From positions 1-64,000 of the forward strand of contig NZ_SPVF01000128.1 in the NCBI RefSeq assembly GCF_004614185.1: a stretch of 64,000 nt of DNA, read 5' to 3'. The position numbers and the translations under genes were made by a program. Source of the DNA: Zemynaea arenosa. Lineage in GTDB: Bacteria > Pseudomonadota > Gammaproteobacteria > Burkholderiales > Burkholderiaceae_D. The notes beneath the pieces were generated by a model, which was not told the origin of the DNA, ran no database searches, and saw only the letters and a program-made list of their open reading frames with translations. Positions 35,289-43,470 of this stretch are shown piece by piece (the first letter of the stretch is position 1; every line of letters begins with the position of its first letter).

Positions 35289-36206
35289 ATGGTCTCCCGG
35301 CTGCTGCTGGCCGCGCTCCTGCTGCTGGCCAGCGTGGGCGCGCGGGCCGGGATGCTCACCTTCTGCGAGCGCCCCCACGACATCACCGCGGCGGACCAGG
35401 ACCGCGTGCTGCGCTTCGCGGCCGCGGTCAAGCAAGAGCTGGAGCGCTCCGGTGCGCGCGTGGCGATCGTGTCGCGCGCGGGACTGGACCTGAGCCGCTT
35501 CAATCTCCTTTATTCCCACGCCGGCATCGCCTTCAAGGACAATCCCGGCGGACCGTGGTCGGTGCGCCAGCTGTACTACGCCTGCGATGAGTCCCGCCCG
35601 CGCATCTTCGACCAGGGCATGTCCGGCTTTGCGCTGGGCGCGGAGGCGCCCGCCAGCGGCCACGTGTCGCTGGTGCTGCTGCCGGAAGCCGAAAGCGCGG
35701 ACCTCGCCCAGGCGGCGCTGGACAACCGGCTCGCCCTCGCCCTGCTCGCGGGCCGCTACAGCGCCAACGCCTACGCCTATTCCACGCGCTACCAGAACTG
35801 TAACCAGTGGGTGGCGGAGCTGCTGGCCTGGGCTTGGAGCCACGCCGATGCGCGCGAGGATGGGCGCATGCCTGCGCCGGACGCCGCGCGCACGCACGCG
35901 CAGGCCTGGCTGCGCGCGCAGGGCTATGTCGCCGGCCCGGTCAAGATCCCCGCGCACTGGATGATGTTCGCGGGCCAGTTCGTGCCGCTCGTGCATGTGG
36001 ACGATCATCCGCTGGACGATGTGTATGCGCTGTCGCTGCAGGTCAGCGTGCCCGCCGCCATCGAGGCCTTCGTGCGGCGCCAGGTGCCGCAGGCGCAGCG
36101 CGTGGAGCTGTGCCACGACACCACCCGCATCGTGGTGCACCGCGGCTGGGAACCGCTGGGCGTGGCGTGCCAGCCGCTGCCCGGCGACGACATCATTCCC
36201 CTTTAA
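35289..36206 (+). CDS. DUF2145 family exported protein
   Basis: A 305-residue precursor with a signal peptide (LLLLASVGARAG). The domain holds LYSHAGIAFKDNPGGPWSVRQLYYACDE, and NCNQWVAELLAWAW supplies a Cys/Asn pair reminiscent of papain-like/NlpC cysteine-hydrolase folds. DUF2145 has no established activity. Its upstream partner is the small exported protein. Confidence 0.8.
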   Translation: MVSRLLLAALLLLASVGARAGMLTFCERPHDITAADQDRVLRFAAAVKQELERSGARVAIVSRAGLDLSRFNLLYSHAGIAFKDNPGGPWSVRQLYYACDESRPRIFDQGMSGFALGAEAPASGHVSLVLLPEAESADLAQAALDNRLALALLAGRYSANAYAYSTRYQNCNQWVAELLAWAWSHADAREDGRMPAPDAARTHAQAWLRAQGYVAGPVKIPAHWMMFAGQFVPLVHVDDHPLDDVYALSLQVSVPAAIEAFVRRQVPQAQRVELCHDTTRIVVHRGWEPLGVACQPLPGDDIIPL

Positions 36207-36217
36207 TCCGGTCGCGC

Positions 36218-36247
36218 TTGACTTACTCATAACTCGCGGGTTATATT
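36218..36247 (+). promoter_or_regulatory. Promoter of the ArsR-AHSA1 operon
   Basis: TTGACT (36218-36223) and TATATT (36242-36247) are 18 bases apart. The predicted start of transcription falls near 36254, at the edge of the second palindrome and only about 20 bases before the ATG. Confidence 0.65.
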
Positions 36248-36271
36248 TCATCCCATAACTGGCCAGTTATG
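36229..36271. promoter_or_regulatory. Two operator palindromes for the ArsR-family repressor
   Basis: ATAAC-N6-GTTAT (36229-36244) lies between the -35 and -10 elements, and the perfect 18-bp palindrome CATAACTGGCCAGTTATG (36254-36271) covers the predicted transcription start. They share ATAAC/GTTAT half-sites 25 bases apart centre to centre. This is the expected layout for direct repression by the dimeric regulator encoded at 36273. Confidence 0.65.
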
Positions 36272-36272
36272 G

Positions 36273-36602
36273 ATGCAAATGGAAACCTCTCAAGACCTTC
36301 TCTTCAGAACACTCGCCGACCCGACCCGCCGGGCGCTCTTCGAACGCCTGTGCCGCGAGGGCGAACAGACGGTGGCCGCGCTGACGGCGCAAGCCGCTGT
36401 GTCGCAACCGGCCGTGTCCAAGCACCTGGCCGTCCTCAAGCAGGCCGGGCTGGTCCTGGACCGGCACGAAGGGCGGCAGACGCACTACAGTGCCCAGCTC
36501 GCGGCCCTGGCGCCGCTGGTGGACTGGACGAAACAGATGACCAGCTTCTGGGAACGCAAGTTCGACGACCTGGACGATCTGCTGAGAAGGATGGACCAAT
36601 GA
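36273..36602 (+). CDS. ArsR/SmtB-family transcriptional repressor
   Basis: A 109-residue winged-helix protein: LADPTRRALFERLCREGEQTVAALTAQAAVSQPAVSKHLAVLKQAGLV contains the recognition helix region, ending in RRMDQ. It has no metal-binding Cys pairs of the ArsR/CadC type, so the ligand is probably not a metal. The operator palindrome runs to within one base of the ATG at 36273, leaving no room for a ribosome-binding site; ATG at 36279 is an alternative start. Confidence 0.88.
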   Translation: MQMETSQDLLFRTLADPTRRALFERLCREGEQTVAALTAQAAVSQPAVSKHLAVLKQAGLVLDRHEGRQTHYSAQLAALAPLVDWTKQMTSFWERKFDDLDDLLRRMDQ

Positions 36603-36624
36603 CCCTCACGCAAAGGATGGCACC

Positions 36625-37089
36625 ATGATGGACACCGCAACCGCAGCCGCACACCCCACCGCTTCCGACGTCCGCACGGTCGTCGTCGAACGCGACTTCG
36701 CCCACCCGGCCGACAAGCTCTGGCGCGCCCTCACCCAGCCGCACCTGATCGAGGAGTGGCTGATGAAGAACGACTTCGCGCCGCAGGTGGGCCACCGCTT
36801 CAACCTGAGCATGACGCCACAGCCCGGCATGGACATCGTGATCGACTGCGAGGTGCTGGCCATCGAGCCGGGCAAGACGCTGGCCTACACCTGGAACCAC
36901 CCGCACCAGGACCCGGCCTTCGACGTGCACACCACGGTCACCTTCACGCTCACGCCGACGGCGGGAGGTACCCACCTGCGCATGGAGCAGCAAGGCTTCC
37001 GCCCCGAGCAGAAGCAGGCCATCGCGGGCGCCAACTACGGCTGGCAGAACTTCTACGGCAAGCTGGAGCAGGTGCTGGCGCAAGGCTGA
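36625..37089 (+). CDS. AHSA1/SRPBCC-family protein
   Basis: A 154-residue protein of the START-like fold: VVERDFAHPADKLWRALTQPHLIEEWLMKNDFAP, KTLAYTWNHPHQDP and the C-terminal helix NYGWQNFYGKLEQVLAQG. ArsR-type regulator plus SRPBCC gene is a recurrent pair in which the second product binds or modifies a small hydrophobic ligand. It starts 22 bases after the regulator and lies in the same transcript. Confidence 0.85.
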   Translation: MMDTATAAAHPTASDVRTVVVERDFAHPADKLWRALTQPHLIEEWLMKNDFAPQVGHRFNLSMTPQPGMDIVIDCEVLAIEPGKTLAYTWNHPHQDPAFDVHTTVTFTLTPTAGGTHLRMEQQGFRPEQKQAIAGANYGWQNFYGKLEQVLAQG

Positions 37090-37102
37090 GCTGTGCGGCC
37101 GT

Positions 37103-37136
37103 AAAAAAGCCGCCGGCCCTGCGCGGGTCCGGCGGC
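37103..37136 (-). terminator. Intrinsic terminator after the LamG-like gene
   Basis: GCCGCCGG (37109-37116) and CCGGCGGC (37129-37136) form an 8-bp stem, followed on the minus strand by six U (37103-37108). It lies 21 bases past the stop of the PEP-CTERM gene and may also serve the convergent AHSA1 gene. Confidence 0.8.
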
Positions 37137-37156
37137 GGTGCACTCGCGGCGGCGGG

Positions 37157-37885
37157 TCAAGCGGCGCGGCGGCGGCGCAGGACGCCAAGGGCGCCGAGGC
37201 CACCCAGCAGCAGGGCCACGGAACCAGGTTCCGGCAGGTCGGCCGGCACCTGCGGATTGCCCGGCACGGCGCCGGGCAGGTTGTACACCTCGTTCCCGGT
37301 CAGCACGTTATCGTAGATGCGGATGTAGTCCACCCAGCCCTTCGGCGATTCACTGGACTTGGCGCCGTCCTCGAAGAACGAGACCAGGCGCGTGCCTGGA
37401 TTGGCGTAGCCATTGGCGGCGTCCTCGATGCTGGCGGCCAGGTTGCCGTTCACGTACATGCGGAAGATCGACTGCGCATCGCGGGTCAGCGTCAGGCGGG
37501 TCGGGGTGCTCAGCGAGATGTTGCCGCCGGTATGGGTGTTCGGATACAGGCGGAAGGTGCCGGTAGCGGCATTGCCGCTGGCGTACAGTCCGTAGTCCGA
37601 GCTGCGCGGATCGAAGAAGTTCATGATCCGCTTGTAGCTGCCCAGCTCGTCGAACTGGAAGGCCATGTCGATCGAATAGACCGGGCCGATCTGGTACTGC
37701 AGGTGCAGGCCCTGGTCGTTCGCCAGGTTGTAATGCTGATAGTCCAGCACGCCGGAACCGGTCAGGGCGAGGCCACCCAACGTGTCATTCAGATTGCCGT
37801 TCAGCTCGTATTGGTGGACCAGGCCGGCGTGGCTGTCCAGGGCGGTGAGCATGGTCGCCGCGGCCAGCATCGTCTTCAACTTCAT
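37157..37885 (-). CDS. PEP-CTERM protein with LamG-like domain
   Basis: A 242-residue precursor with a signal peptide, a concanavalin-like LamG domain (YELNGNLNDTLGGLALTGSG, YSIDMAFQFDELGSYKRIMNFF, VNGNLAASIEDAANG and VDYIRIYDNVLTGNEVY) and a C-terminal sorting signal that starts LPEPGSVALLL and ends RRRRAA. Such proteins are processed by exosortase and linked to extracellular polysaccharide. No exosortase gene lies in the window. Confidence 0.87.
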   Translation of the reverse strand: MKLKTMLAAATMLTALDSHAGLVHQYELNGNLNDTLGGLALTGSGVLDYQHYNLANDQGLHLQYQIGPVYSIDMAFQFDELGSYKRIMNFFDPRSSDYGLYASGNAATGTFRLYPNTHTGGNISLSTPTRLTLTRDAQSIFRMYVNGNLAASIEDAANGYANPGTRLVSFFEDGAKSSESPKGWVDYIRIYDNVLTGNEVYNLPGAVPGNPQVPADLPEPGSVALLLGGLGALGVLRRRRAA

Positions 37886-38010
37886 GTGCGCTTCCTTATC
37901 TAGTTCGAAACTTTGTTATCAAAGAATGAACGGATGATAAGAGCGCAAGAGTGTGTATTCCATCCCCTCAAGAGGGGTGACAGAAATGCATACGATAAAT
38001 ACGGATGCGC

Positions 38011-39021
38011 CTAGCGCAACTGTTCCAGCAGCCCCGCCTCGGACGAGCAGCCGAACTTTTCGTAGACCGCCTTCACGCAATCGCGCATCACGGCCTCGCT
38101 GACGTCGACGCGCGCGCGGGCCGCCTCGCGGCTGCCGCCCACGCCCATCCAGAAGGCGACCTCGGCTTGCTGCGGCGACAGTTCCACCGAACCCAGCGCC
38201 CGCCAGATGCGCAGCGGCAGCGGCACCACGAATTTCATGAACACGCCCACCGTCTGGTCCGCAGCTTGCGGGCTGACCGGGCGCGGCGCCCCGGCCGCGC
38301 TCATCCACTGGGCGCGCGCTTCCAGCACGCCGCCCGGCATCGGCAAGCGGCCCAGCGGCAGCAGCCAGGGGTAGCGGTCGCCATGGACGATGGACTCGGC
38401 CAGCCGCATGCAGAACGGCGGCAGGGTGCGGCGGTCAAACCGCTGGCGCTCCTGCACGGCGAGCTGGTCCAACAGGGCGCCGGCGGCGTCGCTCAAGTAC
38501 AGGATCTGGCCGTCGCCGGTGGCCAGCAGCATGGCCTCGTCCTCGACGATGCCGTTGGCACCTCCCTCGAGCTCGCCCGCGTTGACCAGCGTGTGCACGA
38601 AATAGTTGGCCACGCGGCGCAGGTCTTCCTCGTCCGCCTCCTCGAAGGGGTCGGCCTGGTCGCGGTAGAGGGTGATGTCGCCGTAGTGCAGCCCGCCGCT
38701 TTCGAGCGGCGCGGTGATCGACTGCGGGCTGCCGCGGTGGATCGCGGACGGCGCGTCGGCGTGATCGCTGAAGTAGTAGGCCTGCGGCGGCGGCACCACG
38801 TTGAGCAGCACGGCGTCCTGTTCGGCGTGCGGCGCCGCGGCGGGCACCGGACGGCCGGTCTTCGAGCCGGGTTCAGCCCGCAGGGCGAGGTGGGACGAGG
38901 TGTTGGGGATCAGTTCGCGGACCAGCAGAAACGCGTCCTGCGCGACCGTCATCAGTTCGAGACCCGCAGAACACAGAATCCGCAAACGCGCCCACTGACG
39001 GCTGTTCTTCTTTCGGGCCAT
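38011..39021 (-). CDS. LuxR-type transcriptional regulator-like protein
   Basis: A 336-residue protein with a PAS-like N-terminal half and a C-terminal helix-turn-helix of the LuxR/FixJ type (VELSPQQAEVAFWMGVGGSREAARARVDVSEAVMRDCVKAVYEKFG). It lacks the usual GxTxxE core, so the domain is divergent. The ATG at 39021 was chosen; a TTG 15 bases upstream is the alternative. Target genes are not evident; the 125-base gap to the LamG gene holds no other gene. Confidence 0.75.
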   Translation of the reverse strand: MARKKNSRQWARLRILCSAGLELMTVAQDAFLLVRELIPNTSSHLALRAEPGSKTGRPVPAAAPHAEQDAVLLNVVPPPQAYYFSDHADAPSAIHRGSPQSITAPLESGGLHYGDITLYRDQADPFEEADEEDLRRVANYFVHTLVNAGELEGGANGIVEDEAMLLATGDGQILYLSDAAGALLDQLAVQERQRFDRRTLPPFCMRLAESIVHGDRYPWLLPLGRLPMPGGVLEARAQWMSAAGAPRPVSPQAADQTVGVFMKFVVPLPLRIWRALGSVELSPQQAEVAFWMGVGGSREAARARVDVSEAVMRDCVKAVYEKFGCSSEAGLLEQLR

Positions 39022-39135
39022 GTGTTGCGTGCTCAACCATGCATATTGGAGTCAGGGATACTGAGGTGCAGAGGGGCGATTGTCAAGCCGTAACATTGTT
39101 GTCGCTACAATTGTCTCGTCCCCGCCGCACTTCGT

Positions 39136-39903
39136 TCACGCTGGCTTGCGTTCGCCCGGCCGCAATGTCAGCACCTGCACGCCGCTACGCGTGACGGCCA
39201 CCGTGTGCTCGAACTGGGCCGACAGCTTGCCGTCCTTGGTCACCACGGTCCAGCCGTCGTCCTCGGTGCGCACCGCGTGGCCGCCCTGGTTGATCATCGG
39301 CTCGATGGTGAAGACCATGCCCTCCTTCAGTACCTGGCCGGTGTTGGCGCGGCCCCAGTGCAGCACCTGCGGCGGCTCGTGCATCTCGCGGCCGATGCCG
39401 TGGCCGCAGTACTCGCGCACCACGGTGTAGCCGCTGCGCTGCGCGTGGCGTTCGATGGCAAAGCCGATGTCGCCCAGCCGCGCGCCGGGCTTCACGGCCT
39501 GGATGCCCTTCCACATCGCCTCGTAGGTCACCTGTACCAGGCGTTTGGCGGACGGTGACACCTCGCCGACCAGGTAGGTCTTGCTCGAGTCGGCGATGAA
39601 GCCGTGCTTCTCCAGCGTGATGTCGAAGTTGACGATGTCGCCGTTCTGCAGGATGTCGGTGGGCGATGGCACGCCGTGGCACACCACGTGGTTGGGCGAG
39701 GAGTTGAGCGCGAACGCGAAGCCGTACTGGCCCTTGCTGGCGGGGCGCGCCTTCAGCTCATTGACGATGTAGTCCTCGACCAGGTTGTTCACCTCCAGCG
39801 TCGATTTGCCGATCAAGTCCTGCTGGTCCAGGTGCGCGAACACGCTCGCCAGCAGACGGCCCGCTTCGGCCATCAGCGCGATTTCTTCCGCAGTCTTGAT
39901 CAT
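39136..39903 (-). CDS. map: Type I methionine aminopeptidase
   Basis: A 255-residue protein with all five metal-ligand positions: NFDITLEKHGF (D), DSSKTYLVG (D), GHGIGREMHEPP (H), FTIEPM (E) and EHTVAV (E). It removes initiator Met from new proteins. The ATG at 39903 overlaps the stop of the ParD-like gene (ATGA), so the two are translationally coupled. The main chromosomal map gene usually sits by rpsB, so this is probably a second, accessory copy. Confidence 0.92.
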   Translation of the reverse strand: MIKTAEEIALMAEAGRLLASVFAHLDQQDLIGKSTLEVNNLVEDYIVNELKARPASKGQYGFAFALNSSPNHVVCHGVPSPTDILQNGDIVNFDITLEKHGFIADSSKTYLVGEVSPSAKRLVQVTYEAMWKGIQAVKPGARLGDIGFAIERHAQRSGYTVVREYCGHGIGREMHEPPQVLHWGRANTGQVLKEGMVFTIEPMINQGGHAVRTEDDGWTVVTKDGKLSAQFEHTVAVTRSGVQVLTLRPGERKPA

Positions 39904-40112
39904 GCTGGCGCCAGTCTCGCTATGTGGGCGTCGACCCCGGCCTTCTTCAATTCGCGCGTGAGGACCTCGTTGTAGCTCAGCGTCGGGTTCAATTCGCACA
40001 GCATGCCGATCTTGATCCAGAACGCCGCCTGTGCGTTAATCGACCGGCATTCCACCGCGCTGGCCTTGCGGATCTGGTCGTGCAGCTCGTCTTCGATATT
40101 CACGATGCCCAT
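39900..40112 (-). CDS. ParD-like antitoxin-type protein
   Basis: A 70-residue protein (MGIVNIEDELHDQIRKASAVECRSINAQAAFWIKIGMLCE) with the ribbon-helix-helix pattern of ParD-like antitoxins. There is no toxin gene beside it; instead the next gene, fused by a four-base overlap, is a methionine aminopeptidase. It probably binds the dyad at 40129-40168 and represses the pair. Confidence 0.8.
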   Translation of the reverse strand: MGIVNIEDELHDQIRKASAVECRSINAQAAFWIKIGMLCELNPTLSYNEVLTRELKKAGVDAHIARLAPA

Positions 40113-40128
40113 GCGGGTATCTCCTCTT

Positions 40129-40168
40129 CATTCCATATACGTTCCATATATGGAATATATAGGGAATG
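40129..40168. promoter_or_regulatory. Operator dyad upstream of the ParD-like/MAP operon
   Basis: The perfect palindrome TTCCATATATGGAA (40142-40155) is flanked by CATTCC (40129-40134) and GGAATG (40163-40168), which mirror each other about it. The AT-rich dyad lies 16-56 bases upstream of the ParD-like ATG at 40112, where a ribbon-helix-helix repressor would bind. Confidence 0.6.
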
Positions 40169-40191
40169 TATCGCCCGAGGCAAGCTGTATT

Positions 40192-40210
40192 TATATCACG
40201 TTGTGATATA
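40192..40210. promoter_or_regulatory. MarR-type operator dyad
   Basis: TATATCAC-GTT-GTGATATA (40192-40210) is a perfect 8-bp inverted repeat about 9 bases before the MarR ATG. It is the expected site for autorepression by the regulator at 40219. Confidence 0.6.
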
Positions 40211-40218
40211 GTCGCAGG

Positions 40219-40629
40219 ATGACCAAAACTCCTCTTCACAAAACGGACTTCGAACAGCTCTCCGAATTCCGCTACCAGATCCGCCGCTTCGAGCGCTTTT
40301 CCGAGAAGGCCGCGCAGGCCGAAGGCATCACGCCTCTCCAATACCTGCTGCTGCTGCACGTGAAGGGCTTCCCCGGCCGCGCCTGGGCCACCATCGGCGA
40401 ACTGGCCGAGCGGCTGCAGGCGCAGCACCATGGCGTGGTCGCGCTGGTGTCGCGCTGCGAGGCGGCCGGCCTGGTCGAACGCCGCGCCAGCCGGGAGGAC
40501 GCGCGCCGCGTCGAGATCCATCTGCTGCCCGCGGGCGAGAGTGTGCTCGTGCACTTGGCCGACCTGCACCGCCGCGAGCTGAATTCGCTGCGCGGCCACT
40601 TCAACGTGCCCTTCATCGGAGAGGAGTGA
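40219..40629 (+). CDS. MarR-family transcriptional regulator
   Basis: A 136-residue winged-helix protein: FRYQIRRFERFSEKAAQAEGITPLQYLLLLHV, then TIGELAERLQAQHHGVVALVSRCEAAGLVERRASREDARRVEIHLLPAGE, the MarR DNA-binding signature. The GTGA at its end overlaps the ClC leader, and only two bases separate the stop codon from the ClC ATG. It likely represses its own operon through the dyad at 40192-40210. Confidence 0.88.
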   Translation: MTKTPLHKTDFEQLSEFRYQIRRFERFSEKAAQAEGITPLQYLLLLHVKGFPGRAWATIGELAERLQAQHHGVVALVSRCEAAGLVERRASREDARRVEIHLLPAGESVLVHLADLHRRELNSLRGHFNVPFIGEE

Positions 40630-40631
40630 GC

Positions 40632-42410
40632 ATGGCCCATGTCGATACCCGCAGCGACTTCGCGGCCGACCGCCACCTGCTGCGCCTCACCCTCATCGCG
40701 GCCGTGCTGGGCGTGACCTCCACCATCACCGGCGCGTTCCTGCTGTATCTGATCCGCGTGTGCACCAACCTGTTCTTCTATGGGCAGCTGTCGTCGGCCA
40801 TGCACTCCCCGGCGGACAATCATCTCGGCCTGTGGGTGATTCCGATTCCCGTGCTGGGTGGTCTGATCATCGGTCTGATGGCGCGCTATGGCTCCGAAAA
40901 AATCCGCGGCCATGGCATCCCCGAGGCGATCGAAGCGATCCTGTTCGGACGCAGCCAGATGTCGCCGAAGGTCGCGCTACTCAAGCCCCTGTCCTCCGGC
41001 ATTGCGATCGGCAGCGGCGGGCCATTTGGCGCCGAGGGCCCGATCATCATGACCGGCGGCTCGATCGGATCGCTGGTGGCGCAGCACTTCCACCTCACCA
41101 GCTCCGAGCGCAAGACGCTGCTGGTGGCCGGTGCCGTCGCGGGCATGACGGCCATCTTCGGCACGCCCATCGCCGCGGTGCTGCTGGCGGTGGAGCTGCT
41201 GCTGTTTGAACTGCGGCCCCGCAGCCTGCTGCCGGTGGCGATTGCATGCGCGGTCGCGGGCTTCGTGCGCCCGCTGCTGTTTGAACCGGGACCACTGTTC
41301 CCGGTCGCGACGGCGGCGCCGAATACGATGGAACTGGCGGGCTGCGTCCTCGCGGGGCTGCTGTCCGGCGCCCTCGCGTGGCTGCTTTCGACCTCGCTGT
41401 ACAAGGTAGAAGATGGCTTTGGACGGCTGCCGGTTCACTGGATGTGGTGGCCCGCGCTGGGCGGGCTTGCGGTCGGCATCGGCGGCTACCTGCAGCCGCG
41501 CGCCCTCGGCGTGGGCTATGACGTGATTGCGGACCTGCTGCAGAACCACCTCGCGGCGGGCGTGATCGTCGCGCTGTTGGGCTGCAAGGCGGTCATGTGG
41601 GTGATTGCGCTGGGCTCGGGCACGTCCGGTGGCGTGCTGGCGCCGCTGCTGATGCTCGGCGCTGCCCTGGGCGCCCTGCTCTCGCCGTACCTGCCCGGCG
41701 GACAGCCCGGGTTGTGGCCACTGGTGTTCATGGCCGCGACGCTGGGCGGCATGATGCGCGCGCCCGTGATGGCGGCGGTGTTCGCGCTCGAACTCACGGG
41801 CGACTTCAACGCGATGCTGCCGCTGCTCGCGGCGACCGCGGTGGCGTACGGCTTCACCGTGCTGCTGATGCCGCGCTCCATCCTCACCGAAAAGATCGCG
41901 CGGCGCGGGTACCACATCTACCGCGAGTACGGCATCGATCCGCTGGAGCGCCAGCATGTGGGCGAGGTGATGACCAAGACCGTGCTGGCCATCGAGGCGT
42001 CGGCCGACATCGGCGACGTGGCCGCGCGCTACTTCGGCGCGGACCAGAAGCACCGGGCCTTCCCGGTGCTGCGCGATGGCGTGGTGCTCGGGATGCTGGA
42101 CCGCGCGCAGCTCGACGCGCGCAATGCGCAGGCGAGCAAGGTTGGGGACATCGTTGCCGCGCAAACGCAGTACCTGGCCACGCCGGATGAAACCTGCCGT
42201 GCGGTGGCCGCGCGCATGGCGGCGCATGGGCTGGAGCGGATGGCGGTTGTCGACTCGCCGGAGTCGCGCCGCCTGGCCGGTGTGGTCAGCCGCAGCGACG
42301 TGCTGAAGCCCGCCGCCGTCCTGTTCGAAGAAGAGCACCGCCGCGAGACGTTGCGCGGCGCACCAGGGGTCATGCGCGGCCTGCTGGCGCGGCAGACCCC
42401 ACGCCACTAG
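40632..42410 (+). CDS. ClC-family chloride channel/antiporter with CBS domains
   Basis: A 592-residue membrane protein. The ion-selectivity motif GSGGPFGAEGP is intact, including the gating Glu, and the later GSGTSGGVLAPLLMLGAALG matches the second selectivity region. About ten membrane segments precede two CBS domains (about residues 440-560). GGAGAGGAG sits just before the ATG. Coupling to a MarR regulator suggests chloride or acid/antimicrobial stress control. Confidence 0.9.
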   Translation: MAHVDTRSDFAADRHLLRLTLIAAVLGVTSTITGAFLLYLIRVCTNLFFYGQLSSAMHSPADNHLGLWVIPIPVLGGLIIGLMARYGSEKIRGHGIPEAIEAILFGRSQMSPKVALLKPLSSGIAIGSGGPFGAEGPIIMTGGSIGSLVAQHFHLTSSERKTLLVAGAVAGMTAIFGTPIAAVLLAVELLLFELRPRSLLPVAIACAVAGFVRPLLFEPGPLFPVATAAPNTMELAGCVLAGLLSGALAWLLSTSLYKVEDGFGRLPVHWMWWPALGGLAVGIGGYLQPRALGVGYDVIADLLQNHLAAGVIVALLGCKAVMWVIALGSGTSGGVLAPLLMLGAALGALLSPYLPGGQPGLWPLVFMAATLGGMMRAPVMAAVFALELTGDFNAMLPLLAATAVAYGFTVLLMPRSILTEKIARRGYHIYREYGIDPLERQHVGEVMTKTVLAIEASADIGDVAARYFGADQKHRAFPVLRDGVVLGMLDRAQLDARNAQASKVGDIVAAQTQYLATPDETCRAVAARMAAHGLERMAVVDSPESRRLAGVVSRSDVLKPAAVLFEEEHRRETLRGAPGVMRGLLARQTPRH

Positions 42411-42718
42411 CGTGAGGATCGCCACTGGCCCGCGACGAAAGCATCGGCTTCGCACGGGCCGGCGCTCCCATCCCGCGTGCATCGCTGGACCACCGCGGCG
42501 GGCGCTTGTACCCGGCCCGCGAACTATCTTTCGAAATCGTTAGGTGGATCACTCCCAGCCGTGTATAGTGAGTCGCTGCACACATCAAGTCGCCGTCATT
42601 GTTGGTCTCTGTCCTGTCTTGCTCCGCTCCGGAGCCATTCCTGTCTAGCTTCCCTCGGTTTCAACACTCTTGCTGCGAGTGCATTTCGGGCTAGCCCCAT
42701 CTTTTCAAGGAATATCAC
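42411..42718 (+). other. Long leader region of the cold-shock gene
   Basis: A 308-base gene-free stretch. TATAGT at 42564-42569 is a plausible -10 element for the cold-shock gene, with TTAGGT at 42540-42545 as a weak -35. It would give a 5' leader of about 143 bases, the size seen for cold-regulated csp mRNAs. I see no other gene in it. Confidence 0.45.
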
Positions 42719-42928
42719 ATGACTACTCAAACCGGCACTGTCAAATGGTTCAACGACGCCAAGGGCTTCGGCTTCATCACTCCTGACGCAGGCGGCGCGG
42801 ACCTGTTTGCCCATTTCCAGGAAATCCAGACCCAGGGTTTCAAGAGCCTGGCCGAGAACCAGCGCGTGAGCTTCGAGCGCGCCACCAGCCCGAAGGGCGA
42901 CAAGGCCAGCAACATCCGCGCGATCTGA
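42719..42928 (+). CDS. Cold-shock protein, CspA family
   Basis: A 69-residue single OB-fold protein with RNP1 (KGFGFITP) and RNP2 (DLFAHF; the usual VFVHF has changed residues). It binds single-stranded RNA and acts as an RNA chaperone. AAGGA precedes the ATG, and a terminator follows at 43031-43053. Confidence 0.95.
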   Translation: MTTQTGTVKWFNDAKGFGFITPDAGGADLFAHFQEIQTQGFKSLAENQRVSFERATSPKGDKASNIRAI

Positions 42929-43030
42929 TCGCGCGACGCCTTAGGCAGCGTCTGTCCTGACCTGGCGGTCAGGTGGCCGGTACCGCGCAGATAGCACGGA
43001 TCGCGCCCCCTGCAGGTCACACGCTCCAGA

Positions 43031-43053
43031 GCCCGCCGTGAGCGGGCTTTTTT
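43031..43053 (+). terminator. Intrinsic terminator of the cold-shock gene
   Basis: GCCCGC (43031-43036) and GCGGGC (43042-43047) form a 6-bp stem followed by six T. A separate 7-bp hairpin (CCTGACC/GGTCAGG, 42956-42973) without a T-run lies upstream of it, about 28 bases after the stop codon. Confidence 0.8.
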
Positions 43054-43147
43054 GCGCGCGCTGCCTTGGCATCCCCACGCGACATCATCCTCGACCGGTG
43101 ATACCGGTGTCTCCGGCAACCGCCGTCTACCACATGGATCCACACCT

Positions 43148-43453
43148 ATGACGAGAATTGCCCTTGAGGCCGCAGCGGATGCGCTGGCCGGCCTGAATGC
43201 CCTGCGTTCCGCGATGACCGACGATCTGGAAGACGTCGAGAGCTATCTCGACCAGGCCGACGCGCCGCGGGACCCTGCCGCCGAAGCTGACCTGGCGGTC
43301 TACCACGTCATGCGGGCCTCGCTCTATAGCGGCCTGGCCTGCATCAACGAAGTGCTGGGATGGGTCAAACTGCTGGCGGACAGCGCCCCGGAGGGCGAAT
43401 TTTCCGAGACCCTGAAAGCGCTTCCGCCGGTTCCCGTTTTCTCCATTCACTAA
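43148..43453 (+). CDS. Small helical protein, function unknown
   Basis: A 101-residue protein that is mostly alpha-helical and acidic (ALRSAMTDDLEDVESYLDQADAPRDPAAEAD). I recognise no family. Its ATG is preceded only by CACACCT, so translation may be weak. It lies between the cold-shock gene terminator and a small reading frame. Confidence 0.45.
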   Translation: MTRIALEAAADALAGLNALRSAMTDDLEDVESYLDQADAPRDPAAEADLAVYHVMRASLYSGLACINEVLGWVKLLADSAPEGEFSETLKALPPVPVFSIH

Positions 43454-43470
43454 GCGTTAAGGAGTGCGCC

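Noticed and set aside
34446-36251. 601-codon minus-strand frame over DUF2145 and repeats
   Set aside because: It is a shadow of two exported protein genes and crosses the repeat units.
40977-42482. 501-codon frame opposite the ClC gene
   Set aside because: The ClC selectivity motifs are on the plus strand; this frame is low-complexity.
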